Shown: positions 32,723 to 42,161 of the stretch, piece by piece | How the letters are laid out: every line of letters begins with the position of its first letter | Position numbering within the stretch: position 1 is the stretch's first letter | From: Clostridiaceae bacterium | Lineage (GTDB): Bacteria; Bacillota; Clostridia; Lachnospirales; Lachnospiraceae | Assembly: GCA_009911305.1 (NCBI GenBank) | Contig: QXXC01000018.1 | Location: 1-64,000, forward strand | Length of the DNA: 64,000 bases | Reading direction: 5' to 3' | Notes under the pieces: model-generated | Database searches by the model: none | Told to the model about the DNA's origin: nothing | Seen by the model: the letters and a program-made list of their open reading frames with translations, nothing else | Position numbers and translations under genes: made by a program

Positions 32723-33262
32723 CTAAAACAAAAGCCGTCCGCCGCTCCATATCGCGGCAAATACGCCTCCTGCAATACAGCATCCGAAGCTGAAATACCC
32801 GTCTTCCGAGGCGGGCTGATACATTTCAAAGCGTCTTGTATACACAAGCCTGATCAAATAAAACATGACGCTGCGAAACGCCGTCCGCCCCGTCTTACGG
32901 GAGATCATCACAGCACACGCCGCCATGCCGCCAATGAGGAGCGAATACAATCCGCAGGCCAGGACAAAGCGCCACCCGGCCGCGGCCCCGATCGCCATAT
33001 ACAGCTTGATATCGCCCGCCTTCAGCATCCCGGCAAGCCAGAAGATGCCAAAAGCAAGGCCCGCGAAAAGGCCGGATGCCGAACAAAAAAGCCCCTGCAG
33101 CCCGCCGGATGCCGTATAAAGAAACAGGGACGCCGCCATGGAGGGAAAGGTCAGCTTATTGTAAATTTTGTGGCGGGTTACGTCCGTTGCCGCCCCGCAG
33201 CACGCGATCAGAGCGGCAGCGGCGCGGCTGAGCGTTTCCATTGCCGCCATATCAGGATTCAT
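32723..33262 (-). CDS. A24-family prepilin peptidase (TadV/CpaA-like), first of two
   Basis: 179 aa, about six membrane helices. The two aspartates of the family are in ATDVTRHKIYNK (about residue 27) and LKAGDIKLYMAIGA (about 82). It removes the leader of Flp-type pilins; the short form without an N-methyltransferase domain is usual for TadV. Last gene of the pilus operon, downstream of the PP2C phosphatase. A second A24 peptidase lies at 36073-36699. Confidence 0.85.
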   Translation of the reverse strand: MNPDMAAMETLSRAAAALIACCGAATDVTRHKIYNKLTFPSMAASLFLYTASGGLQGLFCSASGLFAGLAFGIFWLAGMLKAGDIKLYMAIGAAAGWRFVLACGLYSLLIGGMAACAVMISRKTGRTAFRSVMFYLIRLVYTRRFEMYQPASEDGYFSFGCCIAGGVFAAIWSGGRLLF

Positions 33263-33363
33263 ACCGCACTCTCCTTTCTCCAGGGGTTCGTCCCGTTTTT
33301 TGTGTCAGCCGCCTCTGCCCGCCGGCAGACACCCGCCCGGTAAGCATGCCCGCCGCCTTTCCT

Positions 33364-34131
33364 CTATCGCTCCGCCACCTCCACAACCACGGCCGAGACA
33401 TTGTCAAGCGCCTGTCCGGGCGGGATCTGACGGCGCAAAAGCGCTGCCTTCCGCTCTGCTGCATCCCCCTCAAGCCCTAATAGCTCTTCCATCCGGCTTT
33501 CTCCCAGCGGATTGTACAGCCCGTCGCTGCACAGCAAAAACACATCCCCGCTCCTGACGCGGCCCTTTGCCCCATAGCTCTTCGCCGCCTCATACATGCC
33601 CAGGCACATGGTCAGCACGTTTTTCCTTGCAGACGTTTTTGCCTCCTGCTCTGTGAGCGCTCCTTCCCGCAAAAGCTGTGCCACAAGGGACTGATCCTGC
33701 GTCAGCCGGCAGAGCCGTTTGTCCCTTTGACGGTACACGCGGCTGTCGCCGAGGTTCCGGATAAAGCCGCGGCTGCCGAGAAGCAGCAAAAGAGAAAGCG
33801 TCGTTCCGCACCGGAGTTGCCTTTGCCGCCCAAACTGGTAAAGCGCTCGGTTAATCTCCCAGATCTCCTGCTCCAGAAGCTCCTCCAGATCCTCGCTGCT
33901 GTCCCGCCCGGCCAGAATCATCTGCGGCAGCTCCCGGCTCCACCACGCCTCAAAGGAGCGCGCCGTATATTCACTCGCCCATCCGCCGTACCGGAAGCCC
34001 CCCATGCCGTCCGCCACCAGAAACAGGCCGCAGGGGATCCCGCCAATGCTCCCGGTCCGGCACAAAATACGATCCTGGTTTTCGTTCCTCACATCCCCGA
34101 TTTCCGAGCATCCGCCATATCTGTATACCAT
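33364..34131 (-). CDS. PP2C-family Ser/Thr phosphatase
   Basis: 255 aa from ATG 34131; an upstream extension to 34293 overlaps the FHA gene and is not phosphatase-like. Metal-binding motifs of bacterial PP2C: SEIGDVRNENQDR at the N-terminus, LVADGMGGFRYGG, the LGDSRVYR strand, LCSDGLYNPL and ALDNVSAVVVEV at the C-terminus. All key aspartates are present. Probably reverses phosphorylation by the kinase at 27622-30714. Directly follows the FHA gene. Confidence 0.92.
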   Translation of the reverse strand: MVYRYGGCSEIGDVRNENQDRILCRTGSIGGIPCGLFLVADGMGGFRYGGWASEYTARSFEAWWSRELPQMILAGRDSSEDLEELLEQEIWEINRALYQFGRQRQLRCGTTLSLLLLLGSRGFIRNLGDSRVYRQRDKRLCRLTQDQSLVAQLLREGALTEQEAKTSARKNVLTMCLGMYEAAKSYGAKGRVRSGDVFLLCSDGLYNPLGESRMEELLGLEGDAAERKAALLRRQIPPGQALDNVSAVVVEVAER

Positions 34132-34192
34132 GTCTCCCGCCTCGCCTGCGCTCTGGAGCGTGCAGATGGCGGAAATGATTTTCAGACACGTG

Positions 34193-36010
34193 CTAAGGCA
34201 TAAACAGCACAAACTCGCTGTCCGCCAGCCGGATCCGATCCCCGCTGCTGAGCGGGTAAGCCACATTGCTGCGGATCCGCTCCGCGCTCCCATTAATATA
34301 GGTTCCGTTTTTTGAGTTTAAATCCTTTACTGAAATGTGGGCTCCGTCGTTGATAAACTCCGCATGGATCTTGCTCACCTTGGGGTTCATGACCTCAAAA
34401 TTTACCTCTCCCCTCAGATGGCCGATCAGCGTGCTGGGCCCGTCCAGCGGCACGCGCGTCAGCATGCCGTTTTCATAATATTCCAGAAACGGCCCCGCAA
34501 TCCCCTCTGACGGATCCCAGAGTTCTGTCTCCCCGCCGTGCTCCTGCCTCCCGGCTCCCGCAGACACAACCGCCGGGACAGGCGCAGGCTGCGGCGGACG
34601 CAGGCTGCTGTACACGGAAGGGTCTAACGCTCCAAAGCCCTCATTCCCACGGCCCGTCAAAACCACATCATCCGCTCCCCATCCGCGATCCGCTGCCGGC
34701 ATCTCCGGGCGGCTGCACCCCGCTTCAGGCGGAGCCGGACGGCCGGAGGGCCGGCCCGCCATGGCAGTCTCCGGCCTTTTGGCTCCCTTTTTCCCTTTCT
34801 TTCTCTCTTTTTCCGGCTTCTGCCCGCCCTTTTTTCTCTTTTCCCTGCCTGGCTCCCTGCTCTTCCCGTTCACGTATGCCTCACGGTATAAGATAATCTC
34901 AGTCACTCCCACAAGGATGAGCGCAGCCAGAACAGACGAAACAGCCGGCTTTCCGGTATCTGCATCGAAAAAGAAGCCAAAGGAAGTCAGCCCGGCCAGC
35001 GCCACCATAATCACTGCCTGCGGGAGCAGAAATTTCTTTCTGGCCTTTGCAGCGTCAAATTCACCTGCTCCTTCCTCCTGCTCCGCTTTTGCCTGTCCGG
35101 AACCGTTTCCCCGTTTCCCGGCAGCCGGGCCTTTCCCTCCATCCTCTGCGAGCCGGGCCCTGTACGGTATGGGCCTTTCCTGCCGCGACAGCCCGGGCAT
35201 AGGCATGCCGCCGGTATTCTGGCCGGAAGACGGCCGGCTCCCGGGCTGCCCGGGCATAGGCATGCCGCCCATGTCAGGGGTCTGGTAAGCGGCGCCTGCT
35301 CCCATAGATTCCCGGTATTCGCCTGCCGTGCCTCCCGGAGCCTGATACAAAGCCGGCGCGCGTTCGCAGCCCTGATATGCGCCCGCCGCGCCCCCTGCCC
35401 TCTGATACGCGCCTGCAACGTCTCCCGGAACCCGGCTCTCCCTCCATTCGCCGCCGCCCGGGCTTTCCTCCTCCAGGATGCACTCCGCCAGCATATCCAC
35501 GGAAAACAGTGGGTGGTTCAGCGTTTCCAGAAGAAGCTGGACAAAATTGTCGCTGGTCATTTCGATCCTTCCCTGTAAAATCAGGCTCTTTAAAAACTCC
35601 TGCGCCCCCCTTTCCTCTCCCTGTACAGGCAGATACAGAAAACAGGGACTGCAGTCAGACGGATCCACAAAAATAAAGTCCGGATCAAATACAAACCCGT
35701 CCACGGGAAGCTGATATTCCCCCGCGTCCCTGGCCGCTCTTACAAGGCCGTCAATGAGATTTCGCATCTCCTGCCTCTTAAGCTTCCTGCGCCCTGTCAC
35801 CTGGCTTAAGGCAATCTTAGATGAAATATCATAATATGCCAGGAGTTCCCCGTCCTTCATACGTTTTGACGTGGCAAGCACATGGCTGATCCGGTTGGAA
35901 GCCAGCATCTCCAGCCGGTAGCGTATCACCTCCTCCTCATTGGGAAATCCGGCTGTAAGATAGCTCACATTTCCCCTGTTCTCATAAGAAATCCGTACAT
36001 GCCCGTTCAT
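34193..36010 (-). CDS. FHA-domain membrane protein (DUF6382-type N-terminus)
   Basis: 605 aa. Residues 1-170 form a conserved domain that I associate with DUF6382 (ISYENRGNVSYLTAGF, the FVDPSDCSPCFLYLPV strand). A Gly/Pro/Arg-rich linker with repeated AGAYQ-like segments follows (190-320). Two hydrophobic helices (about 333-375) precede a Lys/Arg-rich stretch (390-415). The C-terminal FHA domain is at about 520-605: VSKIHAEF, DLNSKNGTYING, SGDRIRLADSEFVLF. FHA domains bind phosphothreonine, so this is the likely reader of the local kinase. Sits between the prepilin peptidase and the phosphatase. Confidence 0.87.
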   Translation of the reverse strand: MNGHVRISYENRGNVSYLTAGFPNEEEVIRYRLEMLASNRISHVLATSKRMKDGELLAYYDISSKIALSQVTGRRKLKRQEMRNLIDGLVRAARDAGEYQLPVDGFVFDPDFIFVDPSDCSPCFLYLPVQGEERGAQEFLKSLILQGRIEMTSDNFVQLLLETLNHPLFSVDMLAECILEEESPGGGEWRESRVPGDVAGAYQRAGGAAGAYQGCERAPALYQAPGGTAGEYRESMGAGAAYQTPDMGGMPMPGQPGSRPSSGQNTGGMPMPGLSRQERPIPYRARLAEDGGKGPAAGKRGNGSGQAKAEQEEGAGEFDAAKARKKFLLPQAVIMVALAGLTSFGFFFDADTGKPAVSSVLAALILVGVTEIILYREAYVNGKSREPGREKRKKGGQKPEKERKKGKKGAKRPETAMAGRPSGRPAPPEAGCSRPEMPAADRGWGADDVVLTGRGNEGFGALDPSVYSSLRPPQPAPVPAVVSAGAGRQEHGGETELWDPSEGIAGPFLEYYENGMLTRVPLDGPSTLIGHLRGEVNFEVMNPKVSKIHAEFINDGAHISVKDLNSKNGTYINGSAERIRSNVAYPLSSGDRIRLADSEFVLFMP

Positions 36011-36072
36011 ACCTTTCCTCCGTTTATGTAATATTTATTTCCAGGCGGCAGCCGTTTCGGCCGTTTTGCGGC

Positions 36073-36699
36073 TCACAGCTTTGCCAGAGCCGCATACACC
36101 ACCATCCCCGCCGCCAGAAACGGGACAAAGGGAAATTCCGCTTTTCTCCCTGTCCCCCGAAAAGCCAGCAGCCACAGACTGTAGAAAAAGGACGCAAACA
36201 GGCCCAACCCGGCAATTGTCACGGTATAGGCCCACCCCGCTGTGACGGCTGTCACGGCCAGAAGCTTCACATCCCCCCAGCCCATCCGTCCCCCTGAAAG
36301 AAAAGCCGCCCCCGCAAGGCAGGCGCTGAAAACCGCTCCTCCTGTAAAGATATGCCGAAGCTCCCATACCGGCATTCCCGTTGCTCCGTATAACATCTGC
36401 GAAGACAGCAGGCAGAGCAGGATCTCATCCGGAACCTCCCTTCGTTTCCCGTCCACAACAGCCAGAAGAAGATAGGAGAACACCAGATCCGCATACCGCA
36501 GCGCATAAATGGACATCCCCAGGCTCCCGGCTGCAATCCCCGCCGCCGCCCCGGCCAGAAGCGCCGCATAAAACCGCCTTTCCAGAAACAGCGGCAAAAA
36601 CGATGTCGTTTTCCCTGAAAACGCCTTTCCCGCCAGCCATATCCGCATCGCCGCCAGGCTCCCGCAGACCGCAAACACAGCCCATTTCCATGCATCCAT
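36073..36699 (-). CDS. A24-family prepilin peptidase, second
   Basis: 208 aa with about seven helices. Active-site aspartates in AVVDGKRREVPDEI (about residue 82) and GRMGWGDVKLLAVTAV (about 142). No methyltransferase domain. Longer and divergent from the copy at 32723-33262, so the two may serve different pilin-like substrates (Flp versus TadE-type proteins) or one may be redundant. 94 bases after the TadE-like gene. Confidence 0.82.
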   Translation of the reverse strand: MDAWKWAVFAVCGSLAAMRIWLAGKAFSGKTTSFLPLFLERRFYAALLAGAAAGIAAGSLGMSIYALRYADLVFSYLLLAVVDGKRREVPDEILLCLLSSQMLYGATGMPVWELRHIFTGGAVFSACLAGAAFLSGGRMGWGDVKLLAVTAVTAGWAYTVTIAGLGLFASFFYSLWLLAFRGTGRKAEFPFVPFLAAGMVVYAALAKL

Positions 36700-36793
36700 A
36701 TCTGAATTTTAAGCCTTTCTCAGAAAACCCGTCACAGAGCCGGTTTGCACGCGATTTCCAGCCGCTGCCCCGGCTCCACACAGACCGTACGCG

Positions 36794-37930
36794 TCATTCC
36801 AGCTCCTTTACCACAATTGAAATTTCCGGATAATCCCGCTTCACCTTTTGCACCGCCTTGTCAAAGGCGCTCCGGTCAATGTTCCGGTCCTTCGTGGAGG
36901 ACGGGATATAAAGGATCAGCTCCATACTCCGGATATCATCCTTTCTAAGCGTGACGCCGCCGTACGTGTGATCCCGGTAATTGATCATATCATTGCATTT
37001 TTTGCGGATCGTCCCTGCGATCCCGTTTTCATCCCTGTAGCTGTCCTCCCGCAGATCCACTGACCGCTCCGCTGTGGCCTTGCCGCTGCCCTCGTCAAAG
37101 GCGGAAAATGTCTTAAAGCCTTTGGGAAGGTTCCGCACCTGCTCCATGTCCTGAATCGCCTCCCCCCGCTTTAAATCATTCTCCATGTCCCAGACGCTCT
37201 GCTCCTTTTTCTGCCCCGTATGGGAGGAAAAGGCGTTTTTCCCGCCCATCCCCCGCACGCAGGCCCGGCTCATCACATGCATGGACGGGAGGAGATCAAT
37301 GGGCATAATAGGATCTATCGTGTAGCACACCACCAGATCAATGGTCGTTCCATCCTCAAAAAAGCTGGAGCTCGACAGATCAAGGCCGTCCAGGCCCCCC
37401 ACGATCCGCAGCGCCTTTAGCCTCTCATCCGCAGAGCCCGCCGCAGCGTCAACGGCAATATAGCCTGCCATCATCGGCTTTGCCAGAAGCTCAAACGCCT
37501 TCTGGTTCAGCTCCCCGGATGCTTTACCCACAAGGGCTGCGCCCATATTTTTAAGGATCTCAGCCGGGCTTTTCGTCACCTCGCCTAGCTGCGCGCCGAT
37601 GTTAAGGCTGCCTCCCTGCAGCGTCTCATACATGGAAATAACATTTCCCGCATCCTTATTAAACTGCTCCGTGCGCCCTGCTGTCGCGCTCTGTATCTCA
37701 TCCCCGATGTCCTTAAGGCCCGATACCTGATAGAGATAGGTATACATCGAGAGCTCCTTCGCCGTCTGCGCTGCCGCATGCTGCACCAGCCCCCAGGCGT
37801 ACACGATCCGGATCATGTAGAGGATGCTGACAATGATCATGAGGAAGATCGAATAGGAAATACTAGCCTCGATGCTGAGGACGCCTCCTTGAAAGGCGCG
37901 ATGCTTCGCTGGTCTGGCATTTGTTTTCAT
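36794..37930 (-). CDS. TadE-like pilin-family protein, 378 aa
   Basis: Prepilin-like N-terminus: basic leader, then G-VLSIE (G at about residue 16, Glu at +5) and a hydrophobic helix ISYSIFLMIIVSILYMIRIVYA. Helical middle and a C-terminal domain with alternating strands. TadE/TadF proteins are minor pseudopilins of Tad pili. Follows the DUF5702 gene with an 86-base gap. Confidence 0.72.
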   Translation of the reverse strand: MKTNARPAKHRAFQGGVLSIEASISYSIFLMIIVSILYMIRIVYAWGLVQHAAAQTAKELSMYTYLYQVSGLKDIGDEIQSATAGRTEQFNKDAGNVISMYETLQGGSLNIGAQLGEVTKSPAEILKNMGAALVGKASGELNQKAFELLAKPMMAGYIAVDAAAGSADERLKALRIVGGLDGLDLSSSSFFEDGTTIDLVVCYTIDPIMPIDLLPSMHVMSRACVRGMGGKNAFSSHTGQKKEQSVWDMENDLKRGEAIQDMEQVRNLPKGFKTFSAFDEGSGKATAERSVDLREDSYRDENGIAGTIRKKCNDMINYRDHTYGGVTLRKDDIRSMELILYIPSSTKDRNIDRSAFDKAVQKVKRDYPEISIVVKELE

Positions 37931-38016
37931 CGTTTCTCTGTACGCTCCTTTTTGTGCGGCGGTGAATTCTGTACTGGTATCCGTCCGGCTGCGGACGGCA
38001 GATTCTTTTACGATTT

Positions 38017-40602
38017 TTAATAACTCTGGTAAATCGTATGTTCAAATCTCATCCGCCCGGTCAGACCGTTTTTCCCGTATTCCGTCCCAAACGGCCCGAC
38101 TCCGCCAAACAGATAGCGGATCGACAGGCTCGTTCCTGCCCTCAGGCAGGTAAATGCCTCTGACATCCTGAAATCAGCCTGGCTCTGGCGCATGTTCATC
38201 TCGATCAGATCCGCGGCGCGCATAACGCGTTTGGCATTTCCCTTAATGATCAAAAGAATCAGCAGGTAGTCCTCATAGGTGACAAAGATTCCCTCATCCG
38301 GATCGCCATAATTTTCAACCGCTCCATTTTCATCCAGGAACAGCTTAAAATCAGCCAGAAGCAGATTTTCTTTTGTCTTAAACAGCGGAATCCGGTACCC
38401 TTCCTGAACCAGATAGTGCATGTCCATATAAGTCTCCGCCACGGCCCAGGCTGTCAAAAAAATCCAGAACCACACCGGCGAAGGGACAACGACGCTTGCA
38501 ACAGCGGCCGCCCTGGAGGCTGTTTTGCAGATGCCTTTTATTGTTTTGTTCTGATAAAGGGCAATCATGTTGTTGGCCAGGCGCTCTGCCAGGATGGTCG
38601 CATACACCGCATCCTCGTTTCCCTGATCCGACTGAAGCCCATATACCAGATACTCGATTTCTCCCCGCAGAACCGTTTTCCGATCCTTCTTGGGCTGGAA
38701 ACGGATATCCGTTTCTCCTCCCTCGCGTATACGCCATTTCGGCATATACACGCCAGCCTCGCCGTCGGAGGACGTAAACTTCGGATCGCCGGTCAGGCGC
38801 GTTTTAAAGGTCCCGAACATGTAAGACAGAATCAGCGCGTCGTCCCTCGCCATTTCTCCCAGATCCAGAAGGAAGCTGGAGGAAGCGCCCTTTATGGCTG
38901 ATTTCGATGCATCCAGGTTTTTTCCGCTATAATACGTCCCGCCGTCTGGCAGCGCCTCATCCTCCTTTGCCTGGACATCTCCTCCCACAAGACCGCCGTA
39001 CGAAGCCGATTCTGCGGCCGCGTCAAATGTTTTTGACGGGCGCGACTGATAGATATCATCCGGGACTGTCCCGCGGCTCACACTTTCGTTTGATGTCTGC
39101 CCGGACTCATCCGCCTTTTCGTTTTTTTCTGCCCTGCCCTGGAGCTTATTGCCGTTCTTCTCTGCCTCTTCCCCCTCGCTCTTCCCCAAAAACGGGACTC
39201 TCAGGTTCCGAAAATAGCTGTCTTCGTCTTCCAGCGCGTCCGCAGAATCAGGCGGGAAAGCATTCCGCATATATTGAAGGCGTCTGACACATTCCCACTG
39301 GTATCTCCCGGATCCGCTCCGGTACAGCACATCATGTGCGTCCGGGGTACGGGCCGATGAATGAAGGAAATAGTAGAAATATTCGATCTCTTCCTCCTCT
39401 TCCTCCCCGCCGCCCTCCTCTTCCCCGTCTTCGTCCTCTTCCATGTCTTCCTGCTCCTCCAGTTCCTTCTGGTAAGCCTCGATGGCCTCTGTTATATTGC
39501 GCAGCAAGCGTTCCATATCGGCTTTCAGGCTTTGGTCCCCTTTAAGCTGGTTTAAAACCGGATCCTCCTTCACCGTATTCACTTTTTCTAAATACTCTGA
39601 CCTGTACTTCTCAATTTCCTCCTCTGCATCCTTCACAAGCTCCCGTACCGTTTCATTTCCCTCTCCCCTGTGCTCCCGCGCGAATTCTTCCAGCCGTCCT
39701 ATCGTCCCTTCCGTTTCCCTCCCTGCCGTCTCCGCCTGAGCCGCCGTTGTTTCTGCCTGCCTCACCGCATCACCAAGCGCAGCCGCGAAATCCTGCTTTA
39801 CACGCTCCAGCCGCCCCGCCTGGTTTTGCTCTTCGCCGGTCATTGTTTCATCCGATCCGGCCGCCTCAATCTGAAGCTCCTTCATACGCGCTTCAAAGCA
39901 TTGAAACACTTCTTTGCACAGGGAAGTTACCTTAACCATCCGGGCATGGAGCGCGTCGAGCTCCTTATTGAGCGCATCGATTTCCGTTTCCGCCTTATCC
40001 TGCTCGTCCACCTCCATCCGCTTCTCCATAACCTCCGAAGCCCTGGCGTTTTCCTCTGCCTGCTTTTTCATCTGACTGAACTTTGAAATCAATTCCATGC
40101 GATCCGCCGCGATATAGACGCCTCGGTATTTGGCATATTCCACCATCTGATTTTCCAGAACCGCCGTATTCGCAAGGCTGTACATCGGCGTCACCGCCGC
40201 CTCGTCCACCCGGAAATCATACAGGTTTAAAAAATCCTGCCCCTTATAGGGATTTCCAAGCCCTGCCTGGCTTTTCAGAATCTCCCAGATCCGATCCGCA
40301 TAGTCCGCATCATCCGTGATCCCCGAAGCCATCAGCGTTGCCGACAGGCTTTCTTTGTAAATTGCCTCTGCCTCGTCCTTGTCCGCCATCGCAAAAAGGC
40401 CATATGCTTCCTTGAGATCCACATGATAGGCGGCCAGCGCGCTCGCGGCCGCCAGATCCGCCGCCTCCTGCGTCATCGCCCGCGCGCTCTGCATCCGCGC
40501 CCCGTCGATCAAAACAGCGCTTAAAAGCATGGTCGGAATCAGAATAATGACCAGAAAAATTGAAACTGCGCCTTTGACGCGCCGGTTTTTGAAGAATTTC
40601 AT
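38017..40602 (-). CDS. Large TadG-like (DUF5702-type) protein
   Basis: 861 aa from ATG 40602 (GGGGAG 7 bases upstream). N-terminal anchor KGAVSIFLVIILIPTMLLSAVLIDGARM with the downstream RAMTQEAADLAAASALA helix matches TadG/DUF5702 proteins. Long coiled coil at about 155-400 (KAETEIDALNKELDALHAR) with an acidic run EDGEEEGGGEEEEEE near 390. A low-complexity Glu/Lys segment (about 460-510) and a helical C-terminal domain (about 580-861) with a hydrophobic stretch VASVVVPSPVWFWIFLTAWAV. Unlike TadE it lacks the Glu+5, so cleavage by the peptidases is uncertain. Probably an envelope-spanning structural part of the pilus. Confidence 0.75.
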   Translation of the reverse strand: MKFFKNRRVKGAVSIFLVIILIPTMLLSAVLIDGARMQSARAMTQEAADLAAASALAAYHVDLKEAYGLFAMADKDEAEAIYKESLSATLMASGITDDADYADRIWEILKSQAGLGNPYKGQDFLNLYDFRVDEAAVTPMYSLANTAVLENQMVEYAKYRGVYIAADRMELISKFSQMKKQAEENARASEVMEKRMEVDEQDKAETEIDALNKELDALHARMVKVTSLCKEVFQCFEARMKELQIEAAGSDETMTGEEQNQAGRLERVKQDFAAALGDAVRQAETTAAQAETAGRETEGTIGRLEEFAREHRGEGNETVRELVKDAEEEIEKYRSEYLEKVNTVKEDPVLNQLKGDQSLKADMERLLRNITEAIEAYQKELEEQEDMEEDEDGEEEGGGEEEEEEIEYFYYFLHSSARTPDAHDVLYRSGSGRYQWECVRRLQYMRNAFPPDSADALEDEDSYFRNLRVPFLGKSEGEEAEKNGNKLQGRAEKNEKADESGQTSNESVSRGTVPDDIYQSRPSKTFDAAAESASYGGLVGGDVQAKEDEALPDGGTYYSGKNLDASKSAIKGASSSFLLDLGEMARDDALILSYMFGTFKTRLTGDPKFTSSDGEAGVYMPKWRIREGGETDIRFQPKKDRKTVLRGEIEYLVYGLQSDQGNEDAVYATILAERLANNMIALYQNKTIKGICKTASRAAAVASVVVPSPVWFWIFLTAWAVAETYMDMHYLVQEGYRIPLFKTKENLLLADFKLFLDENGAVENYGDPDEGIFVTYEDYLLILLIIKGNAKRVMRAADLIEMNMRQSQADFRMSEAFTCLRAGTSLSIRYLFGGVGPFGTEYGKNGLTGRMRFEHTIYQSY

Positions 40603-40731
40603 TGCCTGTCTCCCCATTATGTATGGTTATATTTCCATGCTCTGTATCTTCAGGGCGGATAGAAAGCGTCGTAAGAAGCCCATCGTCATCCGTACATCCA
40701 TAAATGATTTTACACGTGCAAAGGCAGACCT

Positions 40732-40895
40732 GTTACCGTTCACACCCCCGCCGGGCTGTACCCAGTCACACGCTCCGCGATGCACACAAACCGCATAAAA
40801 CGCGGTTTAGCGCCGTTTCTCCCGGGTTTTCTGTGACTTTCGCTGCGCTACACTCACAAAAAACGCCTCGCATGGACTGGCGTGTGAACCGTAAC
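40732..40895. repeat. 164-bp element with GTTAC-type inverted ends, copy A
   Basis: Begins GTTACCGTTCACAC and ends GTGTGAACCGTAAC (exact inverted ends). Contains AAACCGC/GCGGTTT and other short inverted repeats, so it folds extensively. Over 90 percent identical by eye to copy B (47274-47437), which is exactly the same length. It lies 11 bases past the stop of the TadE-like gene. The rest of the gap 40603-40906 holds nothing recognisable beyond this element. Confidence 0.85.
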
Positions 40896-40906
40896 GCAGA
40901 CCTTCC

Positions 40907-41569
40907 CTATTTCAACCATCCAAGCACCTTATCGATTGCGCCCCGGATTGCATGATATCCTTTTTCCACCTTATCAAAAATCCCAACTGCCTTAGAAACA
41001 TCGATCGCCAGATCCACATTCCTGACAAAATCCGGAGAATCCACCACTGCTGACACGGCCGTCGTATCCACAGACAGAAACTTCCTCCCGCCAAGCATCT
41101 CAGACATTCCATCCACAGGCGTCTTATAATCACTCCTGATATTCACCCGGATCTTCTTAGAAAGCACATAGTCATCCACTGTGACATAATTTCCGCTGTT
41201 CTTCACATCGCCGGAAACCACATCATAACGCCCCAGCCGTCCCGCGACATACCCATTCACAAGGGATCGATACTCCTCCTTCTTTCCGCCGTCCACAAAC
41301 GGCAGGTTCCTGTACGGATCCCTCACCTTAAAATCCTCCAGCGTCTTCACCCCGGAAGCCATATCCGACACCCGGGAAGCATACACCACAGACCCCCTCT
41401 CCGAAGCCTGAACCGCCAGACTCTGCAGATTCACCTCCTGATAGAGCACCATGCCCATGAATAATATCAGCAGAAGGGAGAAGAAGACAGCAGGAAAAAT
41501 AATGGCAATCTCTATAGTCAGATAGCCTTTTTTGTTATGTCTCATTATAAGAAATAATTCTTTCATCAT
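40907..41569 (-). CDS. TadE-like pilin-family protein, 220 aa
   Basis: N-terminus HNKKGYLTIEIAIIFPAVFF: Gly before YLTIE places a Glu at +5, the class III / TadE prepilin signature, followed by a 22-residue hydrophobic helix. The rest is soluble and mixed alpha/beta (ASRVSDMASGVKTLEDFKV, then beta strands). Likely a minor pilin. AAGGA 9 bases before the first ATG at 41569. Second gene after tadC, following the Flp pilin. Confidence 0.78.
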   Translation of the reverse strand: MMKELFLIMRHNKKGYLTIEIAIIFPAVFFSLLLILFMGMVLYQEVNLQSLAVQASERGSVVYASRVSDMASGVKTLEDFKVRDPYRNLPFVDGGKKEEYRSLVNGYVAGRLGRYDVVSGDVKNSGNYVTVDDYVLSKKIRVNIRSDYKTPVDGMSEMLGGRKFLSVDTTAVSAVVDSPDFVRNVDLAIDVSKAVGIFDKVEKGYHAIRGAIDKVLGWLK

Positions 41570-41658
41570 CTAAATATTTCCTTATCACCGCCGCTACAAC
41601 AAAGCATGCGGATGGCAGGAATAATGTTCTAAACTCACTCCAGCCGATGTCGTCTCAT

Positions 41659-41844
41659 TTATGAATCACTTACATTTATCTTACCTTCCGTATCTTCAAA
41701 TACTTTTTCCATAATGCCTTTTCCATAACTCATCACCTGTTTTCTGAACAGCAATGCTACGCTTACCAATGCTGCAATAATCATAACAATCTCCACTGTC
41801 CCCATCCCATCCTCTTCTTCATAAAATCTCTTCCACAAATCCAT
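41659..41844 (-). CDS. flp: Flp-type (type IVb) pilin
   Basis: 61 aa from ATG 41844, chosen because GGAGGG sits 7 bases upstream; an ATG at 41889 would give an atypical 76-residue precursor. Leader MDLWKRFYEEEDG, cleavage after G, mature start MGTVEIVMIIAALVSVALLF with Glu at +5, then a 25-residue polar tail. Major subunit candidate of the Tad pilus. It follows a terminator-like hairpin (42130-42149), so it may be transcribed separately and more strongly than tadABC. Confidence 0.87.
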   Translation of the reverse strand: MDLWKRFYEEEDGMGTVEIVMIIAALVSVALLFRKQVMSYGKGIMEKVFEDTEGKINVSDS

Positions 41845-42129
41845 CGCTTTTCCCTCCATTTTTTCTGATGCATCATTTACATCATCCATTTCACATCACC
41901 GGTTGCTTTTTCTATTTAATAAATGAATGATCCACATTGCTGCAGAGTCTAACTAATGCTCATGGCATCTGAAATCTTCCAACCACAATACAGAAATAAT
42001 ACATTCACTATACGAAAATTATATTTCATAATCAGCATTATACATTTCTATCTTATTCTCCCCTCTCCCTCAACCCTCAGCCGATCCCAATGGATCCGCG
42101 TCCCTCCCACGAACATCCCAAACCGCCCC

Positions 42130-42149
42130 AAAACCCTTTTCCGGGTTTT
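42130..42149. terminator. Hairpin between tadC and flp
   Basis: AAAACCC and GGGTTTT around a 6-base loop; T tracts on both sides allow it to work in either direction. It lies 13 bases beyond the tadC stop. The AT-rich stretch 41890-42129 contains several TATAAT-like hexamers but no clear -35, and no gene. Confidence 0.5.
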
Positions 42150-42161
42150 TCATCCACACCA

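Noticed and set aside
34151-34194. Possible further copy of the GAGCGTG palindrome near the PP2C gene start
   Set aside because: Contains GAGCGTG and CAGACACG arms, but the centre is unlike the other copies, so it was not counted.
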